A stretch of DNA of 64,000 bases, taken from assembly GCA_027038965.1 (NCBI GenBank), contig JALWFG010000016.1, positions 124,001 through 188,000 of the forward strand, given 5' to 3'. Below are positions 8,292 through 17,104 of the stretch, piece by piece. The number at the start of each line of letters is the position of its first letter. The stretch's first letter is position 1. A program made the position numbers and the translations under genes. Below the pieces are notes generated by a model, which did not search any database, had not been told where the DNA came from, and saw only the letters and a list, made by a program, of their open reading frames with translations. This DNA comes from Candidatus Desulfofervidaceae bacterium. GTDB lineage: Bacteria > Desulfobacterota > Desulfofervidia > Desulfofervidales > Desulfofervidaceae.

Positions 8292-9653
8292 ATGTTTGAA
8301 AGTGACGTCTTACCTGTGGTTTTGGCGGCTGGCAAAGGCACTCGAATGCGATCCAAGCTACCAAAGGTGTTGCATAAACTCCTTGGCTGGCCACTTATTT
8401 CCCATGTCTTAACTACTTTGCGCCATTTTCGTTTCAATCAAATTATTACAGTAGTAGGTTATAAGGCTGAAGACGTAAAAAGGCATATTGAGAGTAGAGA
8501 TATTGTGTTTGTGGAACAAAGAGAACAATTAGGTACAGGTCATGCCCTTATGTGTTGCCAAGGGTTTTTAAATCACTTTGAAGGAACAGTGCTGGTGCTC
8601 AATGGCGACGTGCCTTTGTTTAGGGAAGAATCCTTAAAACGACTTTTAGAAACTCATATAGAAACTCAGGCGGCCGTTACCTTGGTTACGGCCAAGGTTA
8701 AAGATAGCCAGGAATATGGAGTGGTTCTTAGAGACAGGCAGGGAAGGATTATAGGCATTGCTGAGATTACCGATAGGAACAGGATGAAGGCTGCCGAAAT
8801 CAATGTCGGCATCTATGCCTTTAAGGCGGCGTTCTTAAGGGAAAACCTAAAGTATCTCCAAAGGCATCCCCAAAAGGGTGAGTATTATTTGACAGATCTC
8901 ATAAAAATTGCGGTGGAGCGCGGGGAATTGGTTGGAGGTTGTGAGGTGCCGTTTGAGGAGGCAATTGGAATTAATACTCGTAAAGATTTGGCCTTGGCTA
9001 CCAAAGTGCTTGAAAGACATTTGGTAGAAAGGCTTATGCTTGAAGGGATAACTATTATAGACCCTGAGAGTGTGTATATTGAAATGGATGTAGAGATAGG
9101 TCTTGATAGTATTTTGTTCCCAGGCGTTTGTTTAAGGGGAAAGGTTTGCCTTGGGGAAGATTGCATTTTAGAGCCAGGGGTAATAATCACCGATAGTGAG
9201 ATAGGGGATAAGGTTCATATTAAGGCCTATTCGGTAATTGCCAATAGTAAAATAGAAGATGGAGTTTCTATTGGACCATTTGCCCATCTCAGGCCCGGTG
9301 CTCACATTGGCGAGGATGCCAGAATTGGCAATTTTGTGGAGGTTAAAAAGAGTTATGTGGGGAAAGGGAGTAAGGCCAGTCATCTTACTTACTTGGGAGA
9401 TGCCGAAGTTGGGTCTGGGGTGAATATAGGGGCTGGGACAATTACTTGCAATTATGATGGAAGACAGAAGCATAAGACCATAATAGGAGATAAGGCCTTT
9501 ATTGGGAGTAATACTGCCTTAGTGGCTCCAGTAAAAGTTGGAGAGAATGCCCTAATTGGGGCTGGATCGGTGATTACCAAAGACGTTCCCCCAAATACCC
9601 TTGCCATTGCCCGAGCTAGGGAGGTTCATAAACAAAAGAAGAGGAAGGCTTAA
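8292..9653 (+). CDS. glmU: Bifunctional GlmU: GlcN-1-P acetyltransferase / GlcNAc-1-P uridylyltransferase
   Basis: 453 residues, the normal length. It makes UDP-GlcNAc for peptidoglycan and lipid A. The N-terminal pyrophosphorylase domain has LAAGKGTRMRSKLPKVLHKL (residues about 12-31) and NGDVPL with the metal-binding aspartate. The C-terminal half is a left-handed beta-helix of hexapeptide repeats with the acetyl-CoA site region RIGNFVEVKKS and NIGAGTITCNYDG. Separated by two bases from glmS, so one transcript supplies consecutive steps of the pathway; glmM is not in view. Confidence 0.97.
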   Translation: MFESDVLPVVLAAGKGTRMRSKLPKVLHKLLGWPLISHVLTTLRHFRFNQIITVVGYKAEDVKRHIESRDIVFVEQREQLGTGHALMCCQGFLNHFEGTVLVLNGDVPLFREESLKRLLETHIETQAAVTLVTAKVKDSQEYGVVLRDRQGRIIGIAEITDRNRMKAAEINVGIYAFKAAFLRENLKYLQRHPQKGEYYLTDLIKIAVERGELVGGCEVPFEEAIGINTRKDLALATKVLERHLVERLMLEGITIIDPESVYIEMDVEIGLDSILFPGVCLRGKVCLGEDCILEPGVIITDSEIGDKVHIKAYSVIANSKIEDGVSIGPFAHLRPGAHIGEDARIGNFVEVKKSYVGKGSKASHLTYLGDAEVGSGVNIGAGTITCNYDGRQKHKTIIGDKAFIGSNTALVAPVKVGENALIGAGSVITKDVPPNTLAIARAREVHKQKKRKA

Positions 9654-9655
9654 AA

Positions 9656-11482
9656 ATGTGCGGAATTGTGGGATATGTAGGTTTTCAAGAATGCCCTCTT
9701 ATTTTACTTGATGCCTTGAAAAGGTTGGAATATCGGGGCTATGACTCGGCTGGAATTGCAGTCGTGCATGATAAAAAGATCCTCTTCCATCGTGCCGTAG
9801 GAAAATTGATAAACTTGGAACACCACCTTCTAAAGCATCCTCTAAAAGGCACCATTGGAATTGGCCATACCCGCTGGGCCACTCATGGCAAACCCTCGGA
9901 GCTGAACGCTCATCCTCATGTAGTAGATGATATTGCGGTAGTCCACAATGGCATCATTGAAAATTACGTGGCCTTAAAACAAGAAATACAGCAAAAAGGT
10001 ATTGTTTTTTCTTCTCAAACCGATACCGAAGTCATTGCTCACCTTATTGCCTTGTTTATAAAGGAAGGAAATAGATTTGAAGATGCCGTAAGGAAGGCAA
10101 TTTCTAGGCTCAAGGGGTCCTTTGCCCTGGGCATTATTTGTGCCCAGCAACCCCATAAACTTATTGCCGTTAGAAAGGAAAGCCCTTTAATCATTGGCAT
10201 TGGGGATGGGGAGTATTTTATTGCCTCTGATGCCCCAGCCTTGCTGCCTTATACCAAAAGGGTTTATTTCATGAATGATGGGGAAATGGCGATCCTTAGC
10301 CCAGATGGAATGGAATTGGTGGACTTTAAGGGGAATATTCTTCCTTTCAAGACTACCGAAATACCCTGGACACCCCTTTTGGCAGAAAAGGCCGGATATA
10401 AACATTTCATGCAAAAGGAAATCTTTGAGCAACCTCGGGTGATTACCGATACCTTTAGGGGGCGTTTTGATCCAGAAACTGGGGAGATAAATTTTGAAGA
10501 GTTTGATTTGGGACAAATAGGAGACTTAAAAAAGATTTGGATTGTGGCATGTGGTACCTCTTATCATGCTGGCTTGGTAGGCAAATATATGTTGGAGAGA
10601 CTCTGCCGCCTGCCAGTAGAGGTAGACTTGGGTTCTGAATTTCGCTACCGGAAACCTATTATAGATAGAGATATGCTTCTAATCTTAATTTCTCAGTCTG
10701 GAGAAACGGCCGATACCTTGGCTGCTATGAGAGAGGGTCAAAAGAAAGGGGTTAAAACCTTAGGGATTTGCAATGTTTTGGGCAGCACGTTGGCCCGAGA
10801 ATGTGACTTTGTTATTTATACCCATGCCGGTCCCGAAATAGGGGTGGCCTCTACCAAGGCCTTTACCACCCAACTGACAGTATTGTATTTATTGTCCCTT
10901 TATTTTGCCGCTTGGCTCCAGAGGCTGTCTTCTTCTGAAGTAAAACAGTATCTTTATGATTTGATGGAGTTGTCCAGCAAAATAGAGGCAGCTTTGAGTG
11001 CGGCTGAGGAAATAGAGGCCTTAGCCCCTAAGTATGCTAAATTCAAGGATTTTTTATATTTGGGACGCGGTCTTTACTATCCGATTGCCTTAGAGGGGGC
11101 CTTAAAGTTAAAGGAAATTTCCTATATTCATGCTGAGGCCTATGCGGCTGGAGAAATGAAGCATGGACCCATTGCCCTTATTGATGAAAATATGCCTGTA
11201 GTGGTTTTGGCACCCAAAGGTGATACCTATGAAAAGATAAGAAGTAACATGGAAGAGGTCCTTTCCCGCCAAGGTAAGGTGATTGCCGTAACCGAGCCTG
11301 ATTGTCGTGAAATTGCTGAGAAGGCAGAGGATGTAATAAAGGTGCCAGAGATAGCAAATCCCTTTTTAAAAACCATTCTTTATACCATACCTCTTCAACT
11401 TCTAGCCTATTACATGGCCGTCTTTAAGGGCACTGATGTGGACCAACCTCGCAATCTGGCCAAAAGTGTCACGGTAGAGTAA
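9656..11482 (+). CDS. glmS: Glutamine-fructose-6-phosphate aminotransferase
   Basis: 608 residues, full length. It begins MCGIVGYVG with the catalytic N-terminal cysteine of the class II glutamine amidotransferase domain; GIGHTRWATHGKP and HNGIIENY follow. Two SIS domains follow, with the sugar-phosphate signature ISQSGETADTLAAMREG (about residue 345) and the C-terminal DQPRNLAKSVTVE. It makes glucosamine-6-phosphate for the GlmU step. No ribozyme-like leader can sit in the two-base gap after glmU. The stop codon abuts the next ATG. Confidence 0.97.
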   Translation: MCGIVGYVGFQECPLILLDALKRLEYRGYDSAGIAVVHDKKILFHRAVGKLINLEHHLLKHPLKGTIGIGHTRWATHGKPSELNAHPHVVDDIAVVHNGIIENYVALKQEIQQKGIVFSSQTDTEVIAHLIALFIKEGNRFEDAVRKAISRLKGSFALGIICAQQPHKLIAVRKESPLIIGIGDGEYFIASDAPALLPYTKRVYFMNDGEMAILSPDGMELVDFKGNILPFKTTEIPWTPLLAEKAGYKHFMQKEIFEQPRVITDTFRGRFDPETGEINFEEFDLGQIGDLKKIWIVACGTSYHAGLVGKYMLERLCRLPVEVDLGSEFRYRKPIIDRDMLLILISQSGETADTLAAMREGQKKGVKTLGICNVLGSTLARECDFVIYTHAGPEIGVASTKAFTTQLTVLYLLSLYFAAWLQRLSSSEVKQYLYDLMELSSKIEAALSAAEEIEALAPKYAKFKDFLYLGRGLYYPIALEGALKLKEISYIHAEAYAAGEMKHGPIALIDENMPVVVLAPKGDTYEKIRSNMEEVLSRQGKVIAVTEPDCREIAEKAEDVIKVPEIANPFLKTILYTIPLQLLAYYMAVFKGTDVDQPRNLAKSVTVE

Positions 11483-12859
11483 ATGCGAAAAATATCAATT
11501 ATTTTGTATATTTTTCTCGCTTTGTTTTATATGGTCTTAGTGCCTAGGCCAGGCAGTGCCCTTACTATCTCTCAAGAAAAAAAGATGGGAGAGAGATTTT
11601 TTCTGACTGTTCGTAAACAGTTACCCTTAATTGCCGACCCCGTATTAAACAGGTATTATAATAATATCGGTCAGTCCTTGGTGAAACACTTAGAGAAGAT
11701 ATATTACCCCTATCACTTCTTTATTATTGATGATCCCACTCTGAATGCCTTTTCTGGCCCAGGGGGATATGTCTTTATGTATCGCGGACTGTTCTTGATT
11801 TTTGACAGAGAGGATGAGTTGGCAGCCGTCACGGCCCATGAAATTGGACATGTGGTTAATCGCCATATTGCTAAACGTTTAGAGAGGAACAAAAGGCTAA
11901 GCCTGGCCGCTATGGTAGGGATGCTAGCTGGAGGATTTCTTGGAGGAGTTAATCCCAGTTTGGCCACAGGTGTAATGACTACTTCTATGGCTGCCACCAT
12001 GGCTATGGAGCTTAAGTATAGTCGTCAAGATGAAGAACAAGCCGATAGAACTGGTGTAAATTTGCTTATAAAGAGCGGATACGATGCTTGGGCCATGGTT
12101 AGCGCCTTTAAAAAATTGGCCCGCTTCAGTCTTAGCAGCGGAGGAACAATTCCTGCTTATTTAAAGACCCATCCCGGGGTTGAGGATAGGATTGTTTATG
12201 TTTCCAGTGCCTTAAAGAACATGGGTATAAGACATAAATCTAGAAATCAAATGAGGTTTAAACTTATGCAGGCTCGCCTCCGAGCCCTATATACCGATAG
12301 AGAGGCCGCTACAGATTACTTTCAACTTTTACAAAAGACCCATCCTAAAAGTCCTGTGCCCTATTATGGATTAGGGTTATGCTTGATGCAGGAGGGAGAT
12401 TACAAAAATGCCCTTAGTGAGTTTAATCGTGCCCTTCTTTATGCCCCCAATAATATATTTTTGAAACGCGAAATTGGTATTTGTTATGCGAAGGCGGCTC
12501 GTTTTAAAAAGGCCATTTTTTATCTTGAAGGTGTTCCTATGGATGTTGAAGTGGGCTTGCACCTGGGTTGGGCGTTTCAGGGATTGGGGCAAGCAAAAAA
12601 GGCCACCCGTATTTGGGAGATGGTGGTTAAAAATTTAAATTTTGAGCAATGTTTGGATAAAGAAGTTTATGAGCGTATTTATTATTACCTTGGGCAAAAC
12701 TATGCTTCAGAAAAGAGGCTGGATTGGGCACATTATTATTTGGGAATGTATTTTAAACTGAAAGGAGAAATATCCATGGCCCAATATCATTTCAAAAAGG
12801 CCATCAGCTTAACTCATGATTCAAGGCTTGAAAAAATGATTTCTAAAGAGAGAAAATGA
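11483..12859 (+). CDS. M48-family periplasmic metalloprotease with TPR repeats (BepA/YfgC-like)
   Basis: 458 residues. An N-terminal signal sequence is followed by the peptidase M48 domain with the zinc motif HEIGHVVNRH (about residues 118-127) and the third ligand in the YSRQDEEQADRTG segment (about 175-187). The C-terminal half has TPR-like repeats (YYGLGLCLMQEGDYKNALSE and similar). This matches the BepA family, which degrades or chaperones outer-membrane proteins such as LptD. It directly follows glmS and overlaps the next gene by four bases, fitting an envelope-biogenesis operon. Confidence 0.87.
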   Translation: MRKISIILYIFLALFYMVLVPRPGSALTISQEKKMGERFFLTVRKQLPLIADPVLNRYYNNIGQSLVKHLEKIYYPYHFFIIDDPTLNAFSGPGGYVFMYRGLFLIFDREDELAAVTAHEIGHVVNRHIAKRLERNKRLSLAAMVGMLAGGFLGGVNPSLATGVMTTSMAATMAMELKYSRQDEEQADRTGVNLLIKSGYDAWAMVSAFKKLARFSLSSGGTIPAYLKTHPGVEDRIVYVSSALKNMGIRHKSRNQMRFKLMQARLRALYTDREAATDYFQLLQKTHPKSPVPYYGLGLCLMQEGDYKNALSEFNRALLYAPNNIFLKREIGICYAKAARFKKAIFYLEGVPMDVEVGLHLGWAFQGLGQAKKATRIWEMVVKNLNFEQCLDKEVYERIYYYLGQNYASEKRLDWAHYYLGMYFKLKGEISMAQYHFKKAISLTHDSRLEKMISKERK

Positions 12860-13668
12860 AGGTTTCTTTTTGGAGTGCCGTTAAGGCCGATTATAATTTT
12901 GTCCTTCCCTCAGGTTTTTTTAAGCCCAAACAAATAGAAATTTTAAAAAGGGCCAAGGCCATTGTGCTTCCTCCCTCCTGTAAATCTTTCCATTATTGGT
13001 TTTGTAAACAGGTGGCCCCAGTTTTTCCCTTTCTAGATACCTATTTTCATTGTCCAGGTAAGGCAGGAGACCTTTTTGTCTTTCAATTTGCAGGGGTTCC
13101 TTGTCCTCCGACAAAAATATTTACAGGGGAAAATGACCTTGAAAAGCGGTTAGAAGGAGGAGAAACCCTTTATCCCTTTCCCTTTATTCTCAAATGGACT
13201 AAGGGTGGTGGTGGGGCATTTGTCTATCGCATAGAAAAGGAAAGCGAGCTTTGGGATACATTACGGAAAATCAGGCAATACGAGAACAGCAGTCCTGTAT
13301 TTGTCATTCAGCCCTATATTGAACACGAACCTTACGATTTAAGGGTAGTCGTGATTGGAGAAAGATTTCTCACCTATTGGAGAGTTCAAGAGAACCATCA
13401 TGAATTTCGGAATAATGTAGGACAAGGGGCAAGAATATATAGGCATCTTTATCCTGAGCTAGAGAAAGAGGGAGTAAGGCTTACCAGACAACTTTGTTTC
13501 AAAACAGGCATTAACTTGGCTGCCATTGATATAATGTTTAAAGCCAAGGACAAAAAGCCACTTTTTTTGGAAATAAATTATAAATTTGGCATTAAAGGTA
13601 TTGGTGGGTACGCTTCGTTTAAAAGGTTTCTTAATGAAGAAATAGAAAGGTGGTTCTCTCAACTTTAG
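12856..13668 (+). CDS. ATP-grasp (RimK-like) protein of unknown substrate
   Basis: 270 residues. The ATP-grasp fold is indicated by PFILKWTKGGGGAFVYRIE (about residues 110-128, the flexible ATP-binding loop), QPYIEHEPYDLRVVVIG (about 153-169) and the metal-binding end of the fold LAAIDIMF then FLEINYKFG (about 217-238). RimK-type ligases join an amino acid or peptide to a carboxylate. The N-terminal 80 residues resemble the preATP-grasp part of such enzymes but are rather divergent. The substrate is unknown; coupling to the protease and glmUS suggests an envelope or protein-modification role. Overlaps the preceding stop by four bases. Confidence 0.68.
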   Translation: MKVSFWSAVKADYNFVLPSGFFKPKQIEILKRAKAIVLPPSCKSFHYWFCKQVAPVFPFLDTYFHCPGKAGDLFVFQFAGVPCPPTKIFTGENDLEKRLEGGETLYPFPFILKWTKGGGGAFVYRIEKESELWDTLRKIRQYENSSPVFVIQPYIEHEPYDLRVVVIGERFLTYWRVQENHHEFRNNVGQGARIYRHLYPELEKEGVRLTRQLCFKTGINLAAIDIMFKAKDKKPLFLEINYKFGIKGIGGYASFKRFLNEEIERWFSQL

Positions 13669-13679
13669 ATTTGGCCAGT

Positions 13680-13802
13680 GGCATCCAAAATCCGAGCAAG
13701 GCTGCGTCTGCTGTTTTGATATAATTTAAAAACATTAACACCTGAAAGCGTTTTCTGCTCAGATTGCTTTTGCCTCAAGATTAATCACGGATTTGGGGAT
13801 GC
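13680..13802. repeat. Imperfect inverted repeat bounding about 120 bp upstream of the trp leader
   Basis: GCATCCAAAATCCG (13681-13694) and CGGATTTGGGGATGC (13788-13802) are imperfect inverted copies. The interior holds an extended -10-like TGATATAAT (13717-13725) but no ORF. It could be the remains of a small mobile element or a regulatory loop; the evidence is weak. Confidence 0.3.
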
Positions 13803-13806
13803 GGCC

Positions 13807-13834
13807 TTGACTTTAATTGTTTTCTTGATATAAA
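13807..13834 (+). promoter_or_regulatory. Putative trp operon promoter
   Basis: TTGACT (13807-13812), a 16-base spacer and TATAAA (13829-13834) preceded by TG (extended -10). The expected transcription start is at or a few bases before 13841, i.e. essentially at the A of the leader-peptide ATG. Confidence 0.55.
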
Positions 13835-13840
13835 AGAAAC

Positions 13841-13888
13841 ATGTTTGGGCTATGTTGGTGGTGGGCCCTCCAAATGGCTATGGAGTGA
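13841..13888 (+). CDS. trpL: trp operon leader peptide with three consecutive Trp codons
   Basis: A 15-codon ORF, ATG to TGA, reading MFGLCWWWALQMAME, with TGG TGG TGG at 13856-13864. It sits just before mutually exclusive RNA hairpins and an intrinsic terminator, upstream of trpE. This is the classical arrangement for ribosome-mediated attenuation: under tryptophan shortage the ribosome stalls at the Trp codons in segment 1, letting segment 2 pair with 3. No Shine-Dalgarno is seen before the ATG and the predicted start of transcription is at the ATG, so the peptide may be translated from a leaderless mRNA. Too short for ordinary gene callers. Confidence 0.88.
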   Translation: MFGLCWWWALQMAME

Positions 13889-13943
13889 GCCCACCAAAAG
13901 AGAAAAGAGATAGGATGAAGGGGCCGTGGGTTAGCTCCATAGC
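13860..13943 (+). promoter_or_regulatory. trp attenuator: pause hairpin and antiterminator segments
   Basis: Segment 1 GGTGGGC (13860-13866, within and just after the Trp codons) pairs with segment 2 GCCCACC (13889-13895). Alternatively segment 2 (13877-13894) pairs with segment 3 (13926-13943) along about 18 positions, including the perfect 9-mer GCTATGGAG/CTCCATAGC and CCCAC/GTGGG, with a single mismatch. Forming 2:3 removes the 5' arm of the terminator. The leader stop codon lies inside segment 2, as in enterobacterial trp leaders. Confidence 0.85.
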
Positions 13944-13967
13944 GTAAGCCCACGGCCTTTATTTTTT
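13922..13967 (+). terminator. trp attenuator terminator (segments 3:4)
   Basis: GGCCGTGGG (13922-13930) pairs with CCCACGGCC (13949-13957), extended by TTA/TAA around a bulged G, followed by TTTATTTTTT. Its 5' arm overlaps the antiterminator pairing region, so the two structures exclude each other. Confidence 0.85.
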
Positions 13968-13969
13968 AG

Positions 13970-13993
13970 GCCGTGGATTTTCCACGGCTTTTT
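13970..13993 (+). terminator. Second tandem terminator in the trp leader
   Basis: GCCGTGGA, loop TTT, TCCACGGC and then TTTTT: a perfect 8-base-pair intrinsic terminator immediately after the attenuator and 34 bases before trpE. Its arms repeat the GCCGTGG/CCACGGC core of the first terminator, so cross-pairing is possible. Confidence 0.75.
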
Positions 13994-14027
13994 AATTAGT
14001 TACTCTGCTTTTAATTGGAGGCTTGTA

Positions 14028-15548
14028 ATGATAAAACCAGATTTGGCTACCTTTAAACAATGGGCTCAGAGGGGCAATTTTATTCCCGTGTTTACCGAAC
14101 TTTTAGCCGATATGGAAACACCGGTTACCGCTTATTTAAAGTTGAGGAACGTTGGCTCTGCTTCTAGCAGGGGGCCGTCTTTTCTTTTAGAGAGCGCTGA
14201 AGGGGGTGAACGCTGGGGCCGATATAGCTTTTTGGGATTTAATCCCCTTTTGACTATCAGATATCAATTCCCTGAGCTGTGCATCTTTAGTTCTGTTTCT
14301 AATGGCCCCTTTAAGAATTATACATACAAAGATGTTCATGATCCCCTGCCCTTGATGAGTGAGGTTGCTCGGGAATTTAAATTGGTTCCTCACCCAGAAC
14401 TGCCTCGATTTCAAGGAGGGTTTGTGGGATATTTTTCTTATGATGTGGTTAGATGTTGGGAACGTCTGCCCAATATGGCTAAAAAGGATCTTCCTATTCC
14501 TGAGGCCATGTTTGTATTGCCTCAGGATTTGGTGGTGTTTGATCATTTTAAACACCGAATGCAGATAGTGAGCTTTGTGTATGTTAATGAATCTCAGAGA
14601 ATAGAAAGTCTTTATAAGGAGGCCAAAGATAGGATTCTCCGATTGGTCTCTCGGCTCAAAGGCCCGCTTCCCACCTTATCTTTTGACCTTAGCCTTTCTA
14701 AGGTAAGGTCAAATTTTGCTGAGACAGACTTAGACGCAAAGAAGTTATTTGAAGGGGCTGTGGACAAAGTGAGGGAGTATATTTGGGCTGGAGATGCCAT
14801 TCAGGTAGTGATTTCCCAACGGTTGGAGGCTGCTTATCAAGGGAATGACTTTGGTATTTACCGAACCTTACGAAGTTTGAATCCTTCGCCGTATATGTTT
14901 TACATTGACTTTGATCCCCTTAAACTGATAGGTGCCTCACCTGAGATTCTGGTGAGGCTTGAAGGTGATTTAATTACACTCCGTCCCATTGCCGGGACAC
15001 GTCCTAGAGGAAAAACCCCCTCTGAGGACAAGGCGGCCGAAGAAGATTTGCTTTCTGACCCCAAAGAGCGGGCTGAACACATCATGCTTGTGGATTTGGG
15101 AAGAAATGATGTGGGTCGGATAAGCAAGCCAGGCAGCGTAAAGGTAACCGATTTGATGGTGATTGAACGTTATTCTCATGTGATGCATATTGTCTCCAAT
15201 GTGGTAGGAAAATTGAAGGAAGGAGAGGATGCCTTTTCTGTGTTAAAGGCTACCTTTCCTGCCGGGACTGTAAGTGGGGCCCCAAAGGTAAGGGCTATGG
15301 AAATTATTGATGAAATTGAGCCTACCCGTCGCGGGCCTTATGCTGGAGCGGTGGGATATTTTAGCCTTTCAGGCAATATGGATTTTTGTATTACCATTCG
15401 GACCGTAGTAGTCTGGAAGGAGAAACTTTATGTCCAGGTTGGAGCAGGCATTGTGGCCGATTCTGTGCCTGAAAGGGAATATCAAGAGACCATTAATAAG
15501 GCCAAGGCCATGCTCAAGGCCATAGAATGGACTAAGGAGGGCCTATAA
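14028..15548 (+). CDS. trpE: Anthranilate synthase component I
   Basis: 506 residues, normal for TrpE. It converts chorismate and ammonia to anthranilate, the first committed step of tryptophan synthesis. The N-terminal part contains [19 protein letters not shown] (about residues 49-67), the feedback-inhibition region typical of TrpE. The C-terminal chorismate-binding domain shows [32 protein letters not shown] and [19 protein letters not shown]. An AATTGGAGG ribosome-binding site precedes the ATG. It follows the trp attenuator and overlaps trpG by one base. Confidence 0.97.
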   Translation: MIKPDLATFKQWAQRGNFIPVFTELLADMETPVTAYLKLRNVGSASSRGPSFLLESAEGGERWGRYSFLGFNPLLTIRYQFPELCIFSSVSNGPFKNYTYKDVHDPLPLMSEVAREFKLVPHPELPRFQGGFVGYFSYDVVRCWERLPNMAKKDLPIPEAMFVLPQDLVVFDHFKHRMQIVSFVYVNESQRIESLYKEAKDRILRLVSRLKGPLPTLSFDLSLSKVRSNFAETDLDAKKLFEGAVDKVREYIWAGDAIQVVISQRLEAAYQGNDFGIYRTLRSLNPSPYMFYIDFDPLKLIGASPEILVRLEGDLITLRPIAGTRPRGKTPSEDKAAEEDLLSDPKERAEHIMLVDLGRNDVGRISKPGSVKVTDLMVIERYSHVMHIVSNVVGKLKEGEDAFSVLKATFPAGTVSGAPKVRAMEIIDEIEPTRRGPYAGAVGYFSLSGNMDFCITIRTVVVWKEKLYVQVGAGIVADSVPEREYQETINKAKAMLKAIEWTKEGL

Positions 15549-16144
15549 TGCTTGTGTTGATAGATAATTATGATTCATTTACCTATAATTTAGCGCAGTA
15601 CTTTCAGATATTAGGGCAAGAGGTGCAGGTATTTAGGAATGATGCTATTAAGGTGGAAGAGATTCTAGACCTCGCCCCTGATTATCTGGTTATCTCTCCA
15701 GGGCCATGTACCCCTAAAGAGGCTGGGATTTCAGTAGAGGCCATTAGATACTATGCAGGCAAGATACCAATCTTAGGGGTGTGCTTAGGACACCAATCAA
15801 TTGTTTATGCCTTTGGGGGAAAAATTGTTCAGGCCAAGCAGATTATGCATGGCAAGACTTCAGAAATTTATCATGACGGCCAGACCATTTTTCAAGGGCT
15901 CAAAAATCCCTTTGTGGCCACCAGATATCATTCTCTAGTGGCTGAGAAAGAGAGCCTTCCCAATTGTTTTGTGATTAGCGCCTGGGCTGATGATATGAGG
16001 TTCGGTCCTAATAGTGAGATTATGGGCGTAAGGCATAAGAATTTACCTATTGAAGGGGTTCAGTTTCATCCTGAATCCATTTTGACAAAAGAAGGATTGC
16101 ATCTGCTTGAAAACTTTTTAAATTTTTATAAAAAGGAAAAATGA
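15548..16144 (+). CDS. trpG: Anthranilate synthase component II (glutamine amidotransferase)
   Basis: 198 residues. A class I glutamine amidotransferase that feeds ammonia to TrpE. The catalytic triad is visible: Cys in GVCLGHQSI (about residue 79), His and Glu in FHPESIL (about 174). The opening [16 protein letters not shown] and [14 protein letters not shown] are TrpG/PabA signatures. Placement between trpE and trpD favours TrpG, though such proteins can also serve folate synthesis. The stop overlaps the following start (ATGA). Confidence 0.95.
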   Translation: MLVLIDNYDSFTYNLAQYFQILGQEVQVFRNDAIKVEEILDLAPDYLVISPGPCTPKEAGISVEAIRYYAGKIPILGVCLGHQSIVYAFGGKIVQAKQIMHGKTSEIYHDGQTIFQGLKNPFVATRYHSLVAEKESLPNCFVISAWADDMRFGPNSEIMGVRHKNLPIEGVQFHPESILTKEGLHLLENFLNFYKKEK

Positions 16145-17076
16145 AGCCAAGATTCTTAGACGATCGGAAGCAAGGATTGGCCCTTTTCGGGAGCGTCTTA
16201 AGCCTTTTGGGGTTTTTGTTTGTTTTTTTTGAAATTACTCTTCGGCTTCAAGGAAAGACACTATGCCACTCTACAGGGTGTAAACTGGCCACCAGTCTTA
16301 CAGGAAACGACTTTTTAATTCTTTGTATAGGGGCCTTGTTTTTCGTTCTCCTTGCCATTCTTTTCTTCTTTATCAACCGCCAACCGTCAACCATTTACTA
16401 TTTTATTGAATTATGTCTTCTTGATGCCTTGGCCGTAGAAGGTTATCTGGTAGGACTGCAAACCTTCGTCTTACACACGTTTTGTCATTTCTGTCTTACC
16501 TGCTTCGGCTTTGTCCTTTTAATAGCCCTTTTTTATGCCCTGGCTTATAAAAAAGGGCATTTTTTTGTCCTAGGCGTGTCCCTCTTTTGTGCCCTTTGGG
16601 CTATTTCTTATCTTGTTTCTCCTGCCTATGCGGTTAGAGGTAAGCCAAAATGGCCTCCTCCCGCAAAGCTGGTGCGAGCCCAGGGGCATTATCAAGGAGG
16701 GATGAAAGTCTCAAGCGGCATCAAGTGGTTCTTGTTTGTTTCTGAAGATTGTCCGCACTGCAAGAGGGTTTTAAACTATATTTTGAAGGGGCCCGTAGTG
16801 AAGCAACTAAATCAAGGAGGTATAGATTTATTTGTTTGTGAGGCCGAGAGATGTAAAGAATTTTTGGAAGACATTGGTATAAGTGAGGTGCCTGTATTGC
16901 TTATAGATGAAGGGGTCAAAAAGACAATTTTTGTTGGAGATGCTTGCATCATGTCTGAAATAAATAAGCTTGTGATGGAACAAATCCGCCCAAAACAGGG
17001 TGGTGGCGTGAATATAATGGATTTTTTGCCCCAGGAGGAAGATGGGGTGTGTAAATTAAATGGAACTTGCCAGTAA
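16141..17076 (+). CDS. VKOR-family membrane protein fused to a thioredoxin-like domain
   Basis: 311 residues. Residues 1-165 hold four to five membrane segments with the VKOR cysteine pattern: a loop pair (LCHSTGCKL, about residues 41-47) and a membrane CHFCLTC (about 116-122). After a linker (about 170-195) comes a thioredoxin-like domain with the active site EDCPHCKRV (about 203-210) and a cis-proline region EVPVLLID. Bacterial VKOR fusions make disulfides in exported proteins using quinone. It lies inside the trp operon, overlapping trpG by four bases, with no evident link to tryptophan synthesis. Confidence 0.85.
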   Translation: MKPRFLDDRKQGLALFGSVLSLLGFLFVFFEITLRLQGKTLCHSTGCKLATSLTGNDFLILCIGALFFVLLAILFFFINRQPSTIYYFIELCLLDALAVEGYLVGLQTFVLHTFCHFCLTCFGFVLLIALFYALAYKKGHFFVLGVSLFCALWAISYLVSPAYAVRGKPKWPPPAKLVRAQGHYQGGMKVSSGIKWFLFVSEDCPHCKRVLNYILKGPVVKQLNQGGIDLFVCEAERCKEFLEDIGISEVPVLLIDEGVKKTIFVGDACIMSEINKLVMEQIRPKQGGGVNIMDFLPQEEDGVCKLNGTCQ

Positions 17077-17104
17077 AAATTAAGGCAGTAAGACGGAGAA
17101 AGGG

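Noticed and set aside
9654-9655. glmS ribozyme/riboswitch
   Set aside because: Only two bases separate glmU and glmS, and no ribozyme-like core is in the glmU leader.
12377-12592. Antisense ORFs within real genes (this and many others)
   Set aside because: They lack ribosome-binding sites and family motifs and are shadows of well-supported genes on the other strand.
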